Shown: positions 7,989 to 16,814, counted from the stretch's first letter. The stretch: 64,000 nucleotides of DNA from Martinezella calliandrae (GCF_030272695.1 NZ_JARFYN010000001.1:62001-126000), one strand, 5' to 3'. The notes: generated by a model not told the origin, from the sequence alone. A program made the numbers and translations.

Positions 7989-8938
7989 GCCATGTACTCC
8001 GCCAGGACCTCCAGCAGTGCATGATTTGCGGCACTGTTGATGTTCCTGGTCGTTTCGGCCTTTGGCCGGATATGTGGCTGATCGATAAAAATCTCGGCCC
8101 TTTTCAAGAGCCGGGTTCTAAGGTCGCCGGCATAGTTCGGGGCGGAGTAGTCACCGATGACATCGGCGCCAATGATGCGATGACGGCTGCCGATCTCGCT
8201 GATCAGCGCGAGCAGATAAGGCAGTCGCATCCGACCCTGGTCCCAGTTGGTGACAGCGTCGTCTGCCGCCAGCACATCCTTGTCGATCGTCACGTAAACG
8301 GCCTCGGTGCGAATACGACTGAGCATTCGGTCGATGAAATTTTCCTCGCCGATCTCGGAAATGGATCTCCAGTGCAACGCGCCCTTCTCCTGCCGATAGC
8401 TGGCGCCGGTGCCATAATCGGCGAGCACCCGGCTCGGCGGGTGTTGATAAGGGTAGAGTTCGAGCTTACCGTCGCCGAGCCAATGCAGATTGGCTCCCTT
8501 ACGCTCAGGGCTGCGAAGGTCCCGGCTGCAAACCCCGATGGTGATGACCTTCTGGATATTGCGATGAGCGAGCGCGCTATTGACCCAGGACCCGCAATGC
8601 ATGCCACCGTTGAAGGTCACCCAGTCAGGATGATTGTCGAAATGAATGAGCGTCGCCGCCACCGACTGCCGCTCCAAAGCCCCGTCAAGAAGCAGCGCAG
8701 TCACATGATGAAAATCGCCCGAGCCCATGAAACAGAGTTGCGGATCCTTGCCGGCTGCGGGAGTGCTCTTGACAATATCGCGACTGAGTTCGGCAAGCGC
8801 TTTCTGGTTGCTCCAGAGCCGGATTGCTGTGCCCGTTCCTTTGTCGATGTGCTGGCACGCGCCCGCAAGTTTGCAGGCGCGCACGAAATCCGGCTGCAAC
8901 TCCAACGCATCATCGAGATGAAGGAGAAGGAGTTGCAC
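7985..8938 (-). CDS. Arginase/agmatinase-fold metallohydrolase
   Basis: Ureohydrolase-fold protein of 317 residues. Metal-binding motifs are recognisable: G-S-G-D-F-H-H near residues 72-78, D101-N-H103-P-D105 corresponding to the D-A-H-x-D motif, and T-I-D219-K-D221 corresponding to the S-x-D-x-D motif. All likely Mn ligands are therefore kept. The family hydrolyses guanidino compounds (arginine, agmatine, guanidinobutyrate) or the related formimidoyl group to release urea or formamide. I start at GTG 8938, four bases after the aminotransferase stop and with GGAG nine bases upstream; the ATG at 9007 lies inside the aminotransferase. Presence in this run suggests an amine is unmasked from a guanidino precursor; the substrate is unknown. 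Confidence 0.82.
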   Translation of the reverse strand: MQLLLLHLDDALELQPDFVRACKLAGACQHIDKGTGTAIRLWSNQKALAELSRDIVKSTPAAGKDPQLCFMGSGDFHHVTALLLDGALERQSVAATLIHFDNHPDWVTFNGGMHCGSWVNSALAHRNIQKVITIGVCSRDLRSPERKGANLHWLGDGKLELYPYQHPPSRVLADYGTGASYRQEKGALHWRSISEIGEENFIDRMLSRIRTEAVYVTIDKDVLAADDAVTNWDQGRMRLPYLLALISEIGSRHRIIGADVIGDYSAPNYAGDLRTRLLKRAEIFIDQPHIRPKAETTRNINSAANHALLEVLAEYMA

Positions 8939-8942
8939 CGTC

Positions 8943-10364
8943 TTATCTCCGGGCTGCGCGCGTGAGAAGCTGATCGAGGAGGGCGATCGCCAGATCGATC
9001 TCCTCACGGGTGATCAGCAGGTTGGGCGCGAAGGTAATGACGTTCTTGTGGTAGCCGCCGACGTCGAGCACGAGGCCGTACATTTTGGCGCCGACCTGCA
9101 GATCACCCTTCATGCCTTCATCGCAAAGCCAATCCATCGTGGCCTTGTCCGGCGTGTAGCTGTCGTCCTTGCAGATCTCCATCCGCAAGGCCAAACCCAG
9201 CCCGTCGACTTCGCCGACGATGGCATGGCGCTTCTGCAATTGCTTCAACCCATCGAGGAAATAGGCGCCCTTGGCCATGATGGCCGCGCCAAAATCCTCC
9301 TCTTCCAACATCTTCATGGTTTCGAGAGCCACGGCGGTCCCCATCGGGTTGCTGGCGAAGGTGGAATGTGTCGAACCGGGCGGGAAGATCGTCGGATTGA
9401 TCATCTCTTCCTTCGCCCAGACGCCTGAAAGCGGATTGAGCCCATTGGTGATCGCCTTGCCGAAGACAAGAGCATCGGGTGAAACGCCGAAATGCTCGAT
9501 CGACCAAAGCTTGCCGGTGCGGTAGACGCCCATCTGGATTTCGTCGACGACGAGCAAGATGCCATGATCGTCCAGCACCTTCTTGAGTTCGACGAAGAAG
9601 TTCATCGGCGGAATGACATAGCCGCCGGTGCCCTGAATCGGCTCGATGTAGAAGGCAGCATATTCGGACTTGCCCGCTTTCGGATCCCAGACGCCGTTAT
9701 ATTCGCTCTCGAACAGGCGAGCGAACTTCTGGACGCAATGGTGTCCGTATTCTTCCTTCGACATGCCCTTCGGGCCGCGGAAATGATAGGGGAACTCGAT
9801 GAACTGCGCCCGATCTCCAAAATGACCGTAACGGCGGCGATAGCGGTAGCTCGACGTGATGGCCGAGGCACCGAGGGTGCGGCCGTGATAACCACCCTCG
9901 AAGGCAAACATCAGGCTCTTGCCGCCGGTAAAATTGCGCACCAGCTTCAAGGAATCCTCGACTGCCTGTGAGCCGCCGACATTGAAATGAACCCGTCCCT
10001 TGTGCCCGAACTTGCGCTCGGCGTCCTGGGCGATCATGGCCGCCAGTTCCACCTTTTCGCGATGCAGATATTGCGAGGCGACCTGCGGCAGTCGGTCGAG
10101 CTGCCGATGGGCAGCCGCGTTCAGGCGTTCGTTGCGATAGCCGAAATTGACCGCGGAATACCACATCTGCAGATCGAGGAACGGAGTCCCTGCCTGGTCG
10201 TAAACGTAGGAACCGTCGCATTCTTCGAAGAATTTCGGTTTTGCCGCGTAGTGGACAGTATCGCCATGGGAGCAATAGGCTTCCTCGAGGATACGCAACT
10301 CTGCCTCAGATCTGACGGGCGATTGAATCTCGCCACTGAAGGCTTCGGCTACATTGGTTTTCAT
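8943..10364 (-). CDS. PLP-dependent class III aminotransferase
   Basis: Fold-type I class III aminotransferase of 473 residues. PLP-binding features are visible: G-G-S-Q-A-V-E-D near 130-137, G-G-Y-H-G-R-T at about 157-163, V-V-D274-E-I-Q277 and the Schiff-base lysine K303 in F-G-K-A-I-T-N-G-L-N-P. The family moves amino groups at terminal positions of omega-amino acids or diamines, with a 2-oxo acid or pyruvate as partner. ATG 10364 has AGAGG seven bases upstream. It sits between the HAD phosphatase (19-base gap) and the arginase-fold gene (4-base gap). Together they look able to build or process an amine headgroup. Confidence 0.88.
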   Translation of the reverse strand: MKTNVAEAFSGEIQSPVRSEAELRILEEAYCSHGDTVHYAAKPKFFEECDGSYVYDQAGTPFLDLQMWYSAVNFGYRNERLNAAAHRQLDRLPQVASQYLHREKVELAAMIAQDAERKFGHKGRVHFNVGGSQAVEDSLKLVRNFTGGKSLMFAFEGGYHGRTLGASAITSSYRYRRRYGHFGDRAQFIEFPYHFRGPKGMSKEEYGHHCVQKFARLFESEYNGVWDPKAGKSEYAAFYIEPIQGTGGYVIPPMNFFVELKKVLDDHGILLVVDEIQMGVYRTGKLWSIEHFGVSPDALVFGKAITNGLNPLSGVWAKEEMINPTIFPPGSTHSTFASNPMGTAVALETMKMLEEEDFGAAIMAKGAYFLDGLKQLQKRHAIVGEVDGLGLALRMEICKDDSYTPDKATMDWLCDEGMKGDLQVGAKMYGLVLDVGGYHKNVITFAPNLLITREEIDLAIALLDQLLTRAARR

Positions 10365-10383
10365 TAAATGCCTCTCGGTCTGT

Positions 10384-11067
10384 TCATGCGATCTTGGAAT
10401 GCAGCAGCGCGCGGTGTCCCCGTGCGGCACTGGGAAGAATTGCTTTCATCTTTGGAAGCAAGTCGGTGAAATCTTCGAAACCGACAAAGGGAATGCCGCG
10501 GTCGACGCAATAATCGGCGAGCTTGTCTTTTGCGAAAACGAGGTCGACCTTGTCAGCAACACAGAAATCGCTTCGTCCATCACCTATATAGATCTGCAGT
10601 CCGGCGCTATTGACAACAAGGCATTTGCAGACGCCTGAACCGGACATGCAGCCGGCTGTCGTGGACGACGGAGAAAGAGAATAGGACTCTCGGCCATGGA
10701 CGAAGCGATGGGTGAGGATGTTGGCGATAATCGGCAGATCATCGATGCCGTGGCGCGCCAGGATGTGACGAATGAAGTAATCGACGCCATCGCTGACGAT
10801 CGTCACGGGCAAATCACTTTGATTGCAATAGGACAGGAAATCCTGGAAGCCGGGGTCGATGGACACGCTGTTCAGGAGCGCGTCGAGATCCGCCCGGCTC
10901 GCCTTGACGAGCCCTATCTGCCGACGCATGCATTCCGCCGACCCGATCAGGCCCTGTTTCCACTGCTGTTCTATGTCTTCCCATTCGGAACCGGCGAAAC
11001 GGGACAACACCATATCCGTCGCGTCTTCGATGGATATGGTTCCATCAAAATCGCAAAACACCTGCAT
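10384..11067 (-). CDS. HAD-superfamily phosphatase (MtnX/SerB-like)
   Basis: HAD-IB-type phosphatase of 227 residues. Motif I is C-D6-F-D8-G-T, motif II lies in T-I-V-S-D-G-V-D, and motif III/IV appears as Y-I-G-D-G-R-S-D-F-C. A helical cap is inserted after residue 15. It resembles the MtnX/phosphoserine phosphatase group, but no methionine-salvage genes are near, so the substrate is likely different. I start at ATG 11067 with AAAGGG eight bases upstream. It opens the nine-gene run, about 100 bases after the histidine kinase stop, so transcription from the regulator operon is possible. Confidence 0.83.
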   Translation of the reverse strand: MQVFCDFDGTISIEDATDMVLSRFAGSEWEDIEQQWKQGLIGSAECMRRQIGLVKASRADLDALLNSVSIDPGFQDFLSYCNQSDLPVTIVSDGVDYFIRHILARHGIDDLPIIANILTHRFVHGRESYSLSPSSTTAGCMSGSGVCKCLVVNSAGLQIYIGDGRSDFCVADKVDLVFAKDKLADYCVDRGIPFVGFEDFTDLLPKMKAILPSAARGHRALLHSKIA

Positions 11068-11169
11068 GAAAATGCCCTTTCGCCTTATCCCTGAGTTGCG
11101 TCTAACAACTTCTGATGAGCCGGGCATGAGGGGAGGATGATGCGAAAATGAAAAACGCGGCTAAGTTGG

Positions 11170-12549
11170 TTATCTGCTTTTGGGCAGTCGCAAATCGACC
11201 CGCAGGCCGGTGCCCCAACGCGGCGTAGACAGCTCGATCGTCGCGGCGAGACGGTCGGCCGTGTCGGCGACAATTGCAAGACCAAGCCCTGCGCCGTCTG
11301 TATGAAGCGTGTCGAGCCGATAAAACCGCTGAAAGACCGCCGCGCGCTCATCGGGTGGAATGCCAGGGCCGCTGTCGCTGATCGATATCCGCCACAGGTC
11401 GCTTTCGGACGCGATCACCACTTCGATCCTGCCGCCGACGGGCGTGTATTTGATGGCGTTGTCCAAAAGATTGCTGATCATCATGCGCAGCAGCGATTCA
11501 TCCGTTTTGACCTGCGCCGCTTCACCCCCGTCCAGCAAGACATCAAGCTGCCGGCTGGTGATGATGTTGCCGAATTCCGCCAGCACCGACGCCAGCAGAT
11601 GGTAGAGCTGGACAGGGGTCGGATTAAGGGGATGATGGCTCACTCTGGCCAGTCGCAACAGTTGCTCGATCAGATGTATGGCGCGATTGTTGCTGGCCAC
11701 GAGATCGGCGATGATTGTCTGTCGTTCCTGCTCGCTGTCGCTATTGCCGAGCATCTGCAGCAACAGCTTGACGCTGGCTTGCGGGGTACGCAACTGATGT
11801 GCCGCAAGATCCGAGAAGCGTCGCTCGAGCGTCAATGAATTACCGAGTTTCTGGAGAAGCTGGTTGATCGAACGGCCGAGCGGCAATAGGTCCCGCGGCA
11901 GACCTTCGACGGGGATGGCGGAGAGATCGTCGGGCGACCGGGTGCGGATCTGACGCACCAGCCCGTGGATCGTCCGCAAGCCGCTGTTGATGCCGAGCCA
12001 GATGAGAAAACCTATGACCGGCACGAGCACGAGCAGTGGAAAGAAGAGATTTAGCAGGATGTTGGAAACCAACGTTTCCCGAAGAGCGATCTTCTCGCCG
12101 ATCTCCATGACGATGGTCGTGTTCGGAATCGGCAGCGAATAGACCCGCCATTCCTCTCCCTTATAATTGAGTGTGGTAAAACCGACCTTCTGCTGCGGCA
12201 CGTCGGACTGGAAGGCCGTGCTGCTGTAGAAGCGAATGCGGCCGTCCACCCAGGCGCGAAACATGTGGGCGTCGGCATAGTCGTCGGCGTCCTCATTGAA
12301 GGATAGTTGATTGTCCATATTGAAGTCGATGTCTTCGATCTGCTTCGGAGAGCGGTCCGGCGCTCTCTCCAGAGGACGGCGCAGCAAGCTCCAGATAACG
12401 TTCGCATCGTCTATGAGTTGAGCATCGTAAATATTGTTGATCTCGCGCGTTGCGCTGTTGAACGCGAAAGCGCCGATCACCACGATCGTCACCACCACGA
12501 CCGGCGCGATCCTGAAGAAGAGTTTGCGAGTTAGCGTGGAGTTGTTCAT
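11170..12549 (-). CDS. Sensor histidine kinase with acidic periplasmic patch
   Basis: Sensor kinase of 459 residues in the QseC/TctE/PhoQ-like class. TM1 is about residues 12-31 and TM2 about 164-188. The periplasmic region holds an unusually acidic stretch at about 72-94, with nine Asp/Glu residues, recalling the divalent-cation patch of PhoQ. A HAMP segment follows, then the HisKA box with H251 (L-A-A-H-Q-L-R-T-P), an N box (N-L-L-D-N-A-I-K-Y-T-P) and G boxes (D-S-G-P-G-I-P, G-A-G-L-G-L-A-I). The start overlaps the regulator stop by four bases. It lies directly upstream of the nine-gene run and is the natural candidate to control it. Confidence 0.92.
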   Translation of the reverse strand: MNNSTLTRKLFFRIAPVVVVTIVVIGAFAFNSATREINNIYDAQLIDDANVIWSLLRRPLERAPDRSPKQIEDIDFNMDNQLSFNEDADDYADAHMFRAWVDGRIRFYSSTAFQSDVPQQKVGFTTLNYKGEEWRVYSLPIPNTTIVMEIGEKIALRETLVSNILLNLFFPLLVLVPVIGFLIWLGINSGLRTIHGLVRQIRTRSPDDLSAIPVEGLPRDLLPLGRSINQLLQKLGNSLTLERRFSDLAAHQLRTPQASVKLLLQMLGNSDSEQERQTIIADLVASNNRAIHLIEQLLRLARVSHHPLNPTPVQLYHLLASVLAEFGNIITSRQLDVLLDGGEAAQVKTDESLLRMMISNLLDNAIKYTPVGGRIEVVIASESDLWRISISDSGPGIPPDERAAVFQRFYRLDTLHTDGAGLGLAIVADTADRLAATIELSTPRWGTGLRVDLRLPKSR

Positions 12550-13214
12550 CGCTCGACCATATATCCAACGCCGCGGATCGATTTGATGAAATCTGTGCCG
12601 AGCTTCTTGCGCAGATTGTAAATCGTCACTTCGATCGCGTTGCTCTCGATGGTATTATCGGCATCGTAAAGCGCATATTCGATATCGTTCTTCGTCACGT
12701 ATCGGCCGCTACGCTCCATCAATAGTTTCAGCAGATGAAATTCCTTGGCGGTGGTATGAACCTGCGCATTCCCTTTGCGGGCGACCATCGCCGACGGATC
12801 AATCTCGACATCGCCGCATCGTATGAGACTTTCCGTTCGCCCGTCGCGGCGGCGGATCAGCGCGCGCAGACGGGCTAGCAACTCGTCGAGATCGAACGGC
12901 TTGACCAGATAGTCGTCGGCGCCCTCGTCGAGCCCTTCGACTTTCTGGCGTACGGCATCAAGCGCAGTCAACAACAGGACAGGCACGGAATTGCCGCTCT
13001 GGCGAATATGCCTCAGCACCTCCATGCCGTTGAGCTGCGGGAGGTTGATATCGAGGATAATCGCCGCGAAATGGGAATGCTGCGCGGCTTCAAGGCCAGA
13101 CTCGCCGTCCCGCATCCAATCGACGCCGTAAGCATGCTTTTCCAAAGCCTTCTTGAGGGAGGATCCAAGAATACTGTCGTCTTCAACAAGTAGAACACGC
13201 ACGGTCGATCTCAT
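12546..13214 (-). CDS. OmpR-family response regulator
   Basis: Response regulator of 222 residues. Receiver: E11-D-D13 acidic pocket, phospho-acceptor D55 in L-D-I-N-L-P, and K105 in Y-L-V-K-P-F. Winged-helix domain: about 130-222, with T-A-K-E-F-H-L-L and the wing I-R-G-V-G-Y-M. The highest similarity by eye is to the QseB/PmrA/TctD group. ATG 13214 has only weak ribosome-binding sequence; GTG 13202, with GAGA upstream, is an alternative giving a start at V-R-V-L-L-V-E-D-D. The divergent small secreted-protein gene begins 228 bases away, so the shared intergenic region could contain its own operator. Confidence 0.92.
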   Translation of the reverse strand: MRSTVRVLLVEDDSILGSSLKKALEKHAYGVDWMRDGESGLEAAQHSHFAAIILDINLPQLNGMEVLRHIRQSGNSVPVLLLTALDAVRQKVEGLDEGADDYLVKPFDLDELLARLRALIRRRDGRTESLIRCGDVEIDPSAMVARKGNAQVHTTAKEFHLLKLLMERSGRYVTKNDIEYALYDADNTIESNAIEVTIYNLRKKLGTDFIKSIRGVGYMVER

Positions 13215-13441
13215 TCGCGAATAGGGATTATGCAGCCGATGTGAACCGTAATTGAAGCGGCCTTGTGGCAGAGGTATAATGAAATGTTTCGGTCCAACAA
13301 GACCTGCAAGAGCCTATCCGAGCTGCCTCACAGTGTCCGATTGTCTTTCCTATCCCTCTCCCGGTATTCGACCATATCCTGAGACGTCTGGCTTGCATGT
13401 TTTATCAGTAGACCGCGAACGGAGCTGAGGAATGCAGGGAC

Positions 13442-13726
13442 ATGAAAAAGCTCGCTCTTGTCGTTCCGTTGCTTATCTCTGTCACTTTTGCCTTTTCCTT
13501 CACCGCCTTAGCCGCGAATACCGCCAACACTGGAAATAGCAATTCCGGACCGTGTGCGAAAATGGTGAACAGCATCAATGACGGATTGAAGTCATCGGCG
13601 ATTAGCACCGCCGACAGAAAGCGAGCGCAGGCAATGGTGGCCGAAGCTCTTAAGCATTGCAAGGCCAACGACTTTTCCGGCGCCGACAGCTATTTCATCG
13701 AGGCCTTGAAAATGCTGCACAAGTAA
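13442..13726 (+). CDS. Small secreted protein, function unknown
   Basis: Protein of 94 residues with a clear signal peptide (M-K-K-L-A-L-V-V-P-L... cleavage expected after A-L-A at about residue 24). The mature chain of about 70 residues has two cysteines, C38 and C73, able to form one disulfide, and a helical C-terminal half (S-T-A-D-R-K-R-A-Q-A-M-V-A-E-A-L). No family recognised. It is transcribed divergently from the two-component operon at 13214, and periplasmic location plus that position suggest a target or accessory of that system, but this is inference. Confidence 0.72.
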   Translation: MKKLALVVPLLISVTFAFSFTALAANTANTGNSNSGPCAKMVNSINDGLKSSAISTADRKRAQAMVAEALKHCKANDFSGADSYFIEALKMLHK

Positions 13727-13871
13727 TGCCCGAATGAATAACTCCGCACGATCTCAGCCTCGACAAATACGATCTCAACAAGAAACTGGATACCGGCAAA
13801 GGAGCCATGTGATCGCAACCACCGGCATGAGGAGCGTTCACCCAATCTTCCTGCGTCACGGCTCGCCTCCG

Positions 13872-15293
13872 TCAGATACTCGCACCCAAGGTCCGCATGG
13901 ACGACTCCAGCACGTCGAAAATGCGGACATCCGTCGATTGCGCGACATTGAAACGCATGAAGCCGCCAGCCGTTTCCCTCTGGCTGAAGGCGTTTCCGGG
14001 AGCAAGGACGACGTCCTTGGCGAGACAAGCGCGGGCGACTTCGGCCGCGTCGAGACCTTCCGGCAGCCGGCACCAGAGGAACATGCCGGCCTGCGGCCTC
14101 AGCCAAGGTGTGATGCCGATTGTCTCCAGTCGCGAAATGGTTTCGCTCATTGCCTTGGCAAGCCGGACCTGCAGCGCGTCGATATGCTTGCGATAGCCGC
14201 CGTCTTTCAATACCGAGAACAATAGCTCAGCCGTCAGTTGGCCACCGCTGAAGCTGGTGGCGGTCTTCAAGTCGACAATGCCGTCGATCCAGTCTCGCGG
14301 CGCGGCGATAAATCCGCAGCGCACCGAGGCCGACAACGTCTTCGAGAAGCTGCCTATATGGATCACCCGGTCGAGGCCGTCGTAAGCGGCGAGCCGCGGC
14401 GCCGGCGAGTACTCGAAATCAGCAAAAATGTCGTCTTCGACAATGATCAAGCTGGAGGCATCCGCCAGCTTCAGCAGGCGATGCGCTGTCACATGCGACA
14501 ACACGGCGCCGGTCGGATTGTGAACGCCGGAATTGGTGATGTAGAGGCGCGGCGCATGTCTTTCGAGCGCCTGGCCGAACAGCTCGATATCCGGTCCCGT
14601 TGGCGTGACAGGCACGCCGACAATATTGGTCCGGTGCGCTCGCAACAGCGCATGAAAATTGAAATAGCAGGGATCGTCCACCAGCACGGTATCACCGGGT
14701 TCGAGCAGGAACCGGCAGAGAAGATCGATCGCCTGCGTACCGGAGTCCGTCAACATGATCTGGTCAGGCGATGCGGCGATACCGTGCTCGCCCATGCGCC
14801 GTGCCAGGAGCTGCCGCAACGGGGGCAGACCGAGCGGCGTCCCATAATTGGTGAAAATGCTGCTCTCGCCTGCCCGCGCCAGCGTTCGCATCGCACGACG
14901 CAGCGCCGCTTCCGGCATCCAGGAGGGCGGAAGCCAGCCACAACCGGGCATCAGCGCGTCGTCTCCCACCTCCAGGGATTGCCGTGAAATCCAAAGCGGA
15001 TCGACGTCGCGCTCCATCCTGTGGCCGATCTCCGAAAGGGAAAGCGGCGCGAGCGGTCCGCAGACATAAAAACCGGAACCGGGCCGCGAGCGGATGACCC
15101 CCTCCGCCGCCAGACGCTCATAGGCTTCGACCACGGTGGAAACCGACACCTGCATCGTTCTCGCGAAGCTGCGCACCGACGGAAGCCGCGCCCCCGGCGC
15201 CAAGCTGCGCGCCGCGATGCGATCCGTAATCGCCCTCATCACGCCTTCGATGCGCGTGCCGCTGATCCCGCGCGTTGCAGTCACATCGTCCAT
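13872..15293 (-). CDS. MocR-type GntR/aminotransferase-like regulator
   Basis: PLP-dependent transcription factor of the MocR/PdxR subfamily, 473 residues from this start. The N-terminal GntR winged helix (about 10-75; L-P-S-V-R-S-F-A-R-T-M-Q-V-S, V-V-E-A-Y-E-R-L) is joined by a linker to a fold-type I aminotransferase domain with the PLP lysine in H-I-G-S-F-S-K-T-L-S. MocR proteins use PLP or a PLP-amine adduct as effector. I prefer ATG 15293, which has AGG ten bases upstream, over ATG 15314, which has no ribosome-binding site. It is divergent from the EamA exporter gene, its likely target; GTACAGTAC-type sequence lies at its own start. Confidence 0.88.
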   Translation of the reverse strand: MDDVTATRGISGTRIEGVMRAITDRIAARSLAPGARLPSVRSFARTMQVSVSTVVEAYERLAAEGVIRSRPGSGFYVCGPLAPLSLSEIGHRMERDVDPLWISRQSLEVGDDALMPGCGWLPPSWMPEAALRRAMRTLARAGESSIFTNYGTPLGLPPLRQLLARRMGEHGIAASPDQIMLTDSGTQAIDLLCRFLLEPGDTVLVDDPCYFNFHALLRAHRTNIVGVPVTPTGPDIELFGQALERHAPRLYITNSGVHNPTGAVLSHVTAHRLLKLADASSLIIVEDDIFADFEYSPAPRLAAYDGLDRVIHIGSFSKTLSASVRCGFIAAPRDWIDGIVDLKTATSFSGGQLTAELLFSVLKDGGYRKHIDALQVRLAKAMSETISRLETIGITPWLRPQAGMFLWCRLPEGLDAAEVARACLAKDVVLAPGNAFSQRETAGGFMRFNVAQSTDVRIFDVLESSMRTLGASI

Positions 15294-15340
15294 CCGTACT
15301 GTACCTAATACCATAACAGTTTGCGGGAATTGTACTGCAC
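15294..15340. promoter_or_regulatory. Candidate MocR operator in divergent intergenic region
   Basis: Two related motifs sit between the divergent MocR and EamA genes: GTACTGTAC at about 15297-15305 and GTACTGCAC at about 15332-15340, in direct orientation. MocR regulators often bind two spaced direct repeats between divergent genes. The first copy overlaps the ribosome-binding region of the regulator, which fits autoregulation. Confidence 0.4.
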
Positions 15341-15399
15341 CGTCTCTGGAATGACCAGCCGGCTTCGCCGATACCGGTCAGGAGACTAGGAGCATGGAC

Positions 15400-16263
15400 A
15401 TGGATAAGGCGACGGGCGGGTGGATCTACGGACTGGTGGGCGTGCTGATTTTCAGCGGCTCGCTGCCGGCAACACGGGCCGCGGTGATGGATTTCGACCC
15501 GGTCTTCCTGACGGTCGCCCGTGCCGCGATCGCGGGCATCCTGGCGCTGTGCTTATTGCTCGCTTCTCAGGAGAAACGACCCGTCCGCGGCGATATCATT
15601 CCGCTCGCCATCGTCGCGATCAGCTGCGTCGTCGGCTTTCCGCTGCTGACGGCGCTGGCGCTCAAGCATGTCACGTCGGCCCATTCGATCGTCTTCATTG
15701 GATTGCTGCCGCTTGCCACTGCCATATTCGGCGTATTGCGCGGCGGCGAACGGCCACGGCCGGCCTTCTGGATATTTTCCGCCTTTGGTAGCGCCATCGT
15801 CTGCGGCTATGCCCTCGCACAGGGCATATCGGCCTCGCCAGCCGGCGATCTGCTGATGCTGGCGGCAATTCTCGTCTGCGGCCTTGGCTATGCCGAGGGG
15901 GCGGTGCTGGCGCGGCGGCTGGGCGGCTGGCAGGTTATTTCCTGGGCCCTTGTGCTGTCGCTGCCGGTCATGATCGCGCTTTGCCTCTACACCATGCCGC
16001 AGGCGATCGGCGGCATCGGGGAGCCGGCCTGGATCGGCCTGATCTATGTATCGCTCTTCAGCATGCTGGTTGGCTTCATCTTTTGGTACCGCGGTCTGGC
16101 GCAGGGCGGCATTGCCGCGGTCGGACAATTGCAGTTGCTACAACCCTTCTTCGGCCTCACCCTCGCTGCCACGCTGTTGAAGGAGAGCGTCAGCTGGTCC
16201 ATGTTTTTGGTGACCCTTGGCGTTGTTGCCTGCGTGGTGGGCGCAAAAAAATTCGCGCGATAG
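15400..16263 (+). CDS. EamA-family (DMT) transporter
   Basis: Drug/metabolite-transporter protein of 287 residues with ten predicted helices arranged as two EamA repeats (about 5-135 and 145-285). Visible family features include L-P-A-T-R-A-A-V near the first helix and a second-repeat F-W-Y-R-G-L-A-Q-G segment. I use ATG 15400, with AGGAG seven bases upstream; ATG 15394 would sit only one base from that site. Likely an amino-acid or metabolite exporter under the divergent MocR regulator. Confidence 0.85.
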   Translation: MDKATGGWIYGLVGVLIFSGSLPATRAAVMDFDPVFLTVARAAIAGILALCLLLASQEKRPVRGDIIPLAIVAISCVVGFPLLTALALKHVTSAHSIVFIGLLPLATAIFGVLRGGERPRPAFWIFSAFGSAIVCGYALAQGISASPAGDLLMLAAILVCGLGYAEGAVLARRLGGWQVISWALVLSLPVMIALCLYTMPQAIGGIGEPAWIGLIYVSLFSMLVGFIFWYRGLAQGGIAAVGQLQLLQPFFGLTLAATLLKESVSWSMFLVTLGVVACVVGAKKFAR

Positions 16264-16285
16264 CGGCTAAAAAAGCGTAAGCTTC

Positions 16286-16307
16286 TTGCGCTTATTAACC
16301 GATCGGT
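16286..16307. promoter_or_regulatory. Palindromic operator candidate ACCGATCGGT
   Basis: A perfect 10-base palindrome ACCGATCGGT at 16298-16307 lies upstream of the NTF2-like gene, just after a short hairpin following the EamA gene. Such sequences are common TetR-family operators, and a TetR gene lies immediately downstream of the NTF2-like gene. Confidence 0.4.
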
Positions 16308-16343
16308 CTAGTGTAATCTTATCAGTCCACCAATGAGCTAATT

Positions 16344-16808
16344 ATGACCACCCCACTCGTACCGCCATTCACCCGCGAAACCGCTATAGCCAAAGCTCGT
16401 CTGGCCGAGGACGGCTGGAACAGCCGCGATCCTGAGCGTGTCTCGAAGGCCTATACCGTAGACAGCCAGTGGCGCAATCGTGCCGAATTCCCGCGCGGCC
16501 GCAAGGAAATCGTCGAACTCCTCACTCGCAAATGGGCCAGAGAACTGGACTATCGGTTGATCAAGGAGCTATGGGCCTTCGACGGCAACCGCATTGCCGT
16601 GCGTTTCGCCTATGAATGGCACGACGACAGCGGTCATTGGTTCCGCTCCTATGGCAATGAAAACTGGGAATTCGATGCCGAGGGCCTGATGCAGCGCCGC
16701 TTCGCCTCGATCAACGACATGCCGATCAAGGAAGAGGACCGGAAATTCCATTGGCCGCTCGGCCGCCGTCCGGACGACCATCCTGGGCTTTCCGAACTCG
16801 GCCTCTAA
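16344..16808 (+). CDS. NTF2-like/DUF1348 small protein
   Basis: Soluble protein of 154 residues of the SnoaL/NTF2-like DUF1348 type. The sequence shows the family-typical motifs [21 protein letters not shown] and [21 protein letters not shown]. The family forms a cone-shaped alpha+beta fold with a ligand pocket, but no reaction is established for this member. A TetR gene follows 91 bases downstream in the same direction and an ACCGATCGGT palindrome precedes the gene. Confidence 0.85.
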   Translation: MTTPLVPPFTRETAIAKARLAEDGWNSRDPERVSKAYTVDSQWRNRAEFPRGRKEIVELLTRKWARELDYRLIKELWAFDGNRIAVRFAYEWHDDSGHWFRSYGNENWEFDAEGLMQRRFASINDMPIKEEDRKFHWPLGRRPDDHPGLSELGL

Positions 16809-16814
16809 GGTGCG

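Noticed and set aside
10384..11067. HAD phosphatase as true MtnX of methionine salvage
   Set aside because: No other methionine-salvage gene lies nearby and the operon context is amine/lipid chemistry, so only the superfamily call is kept.
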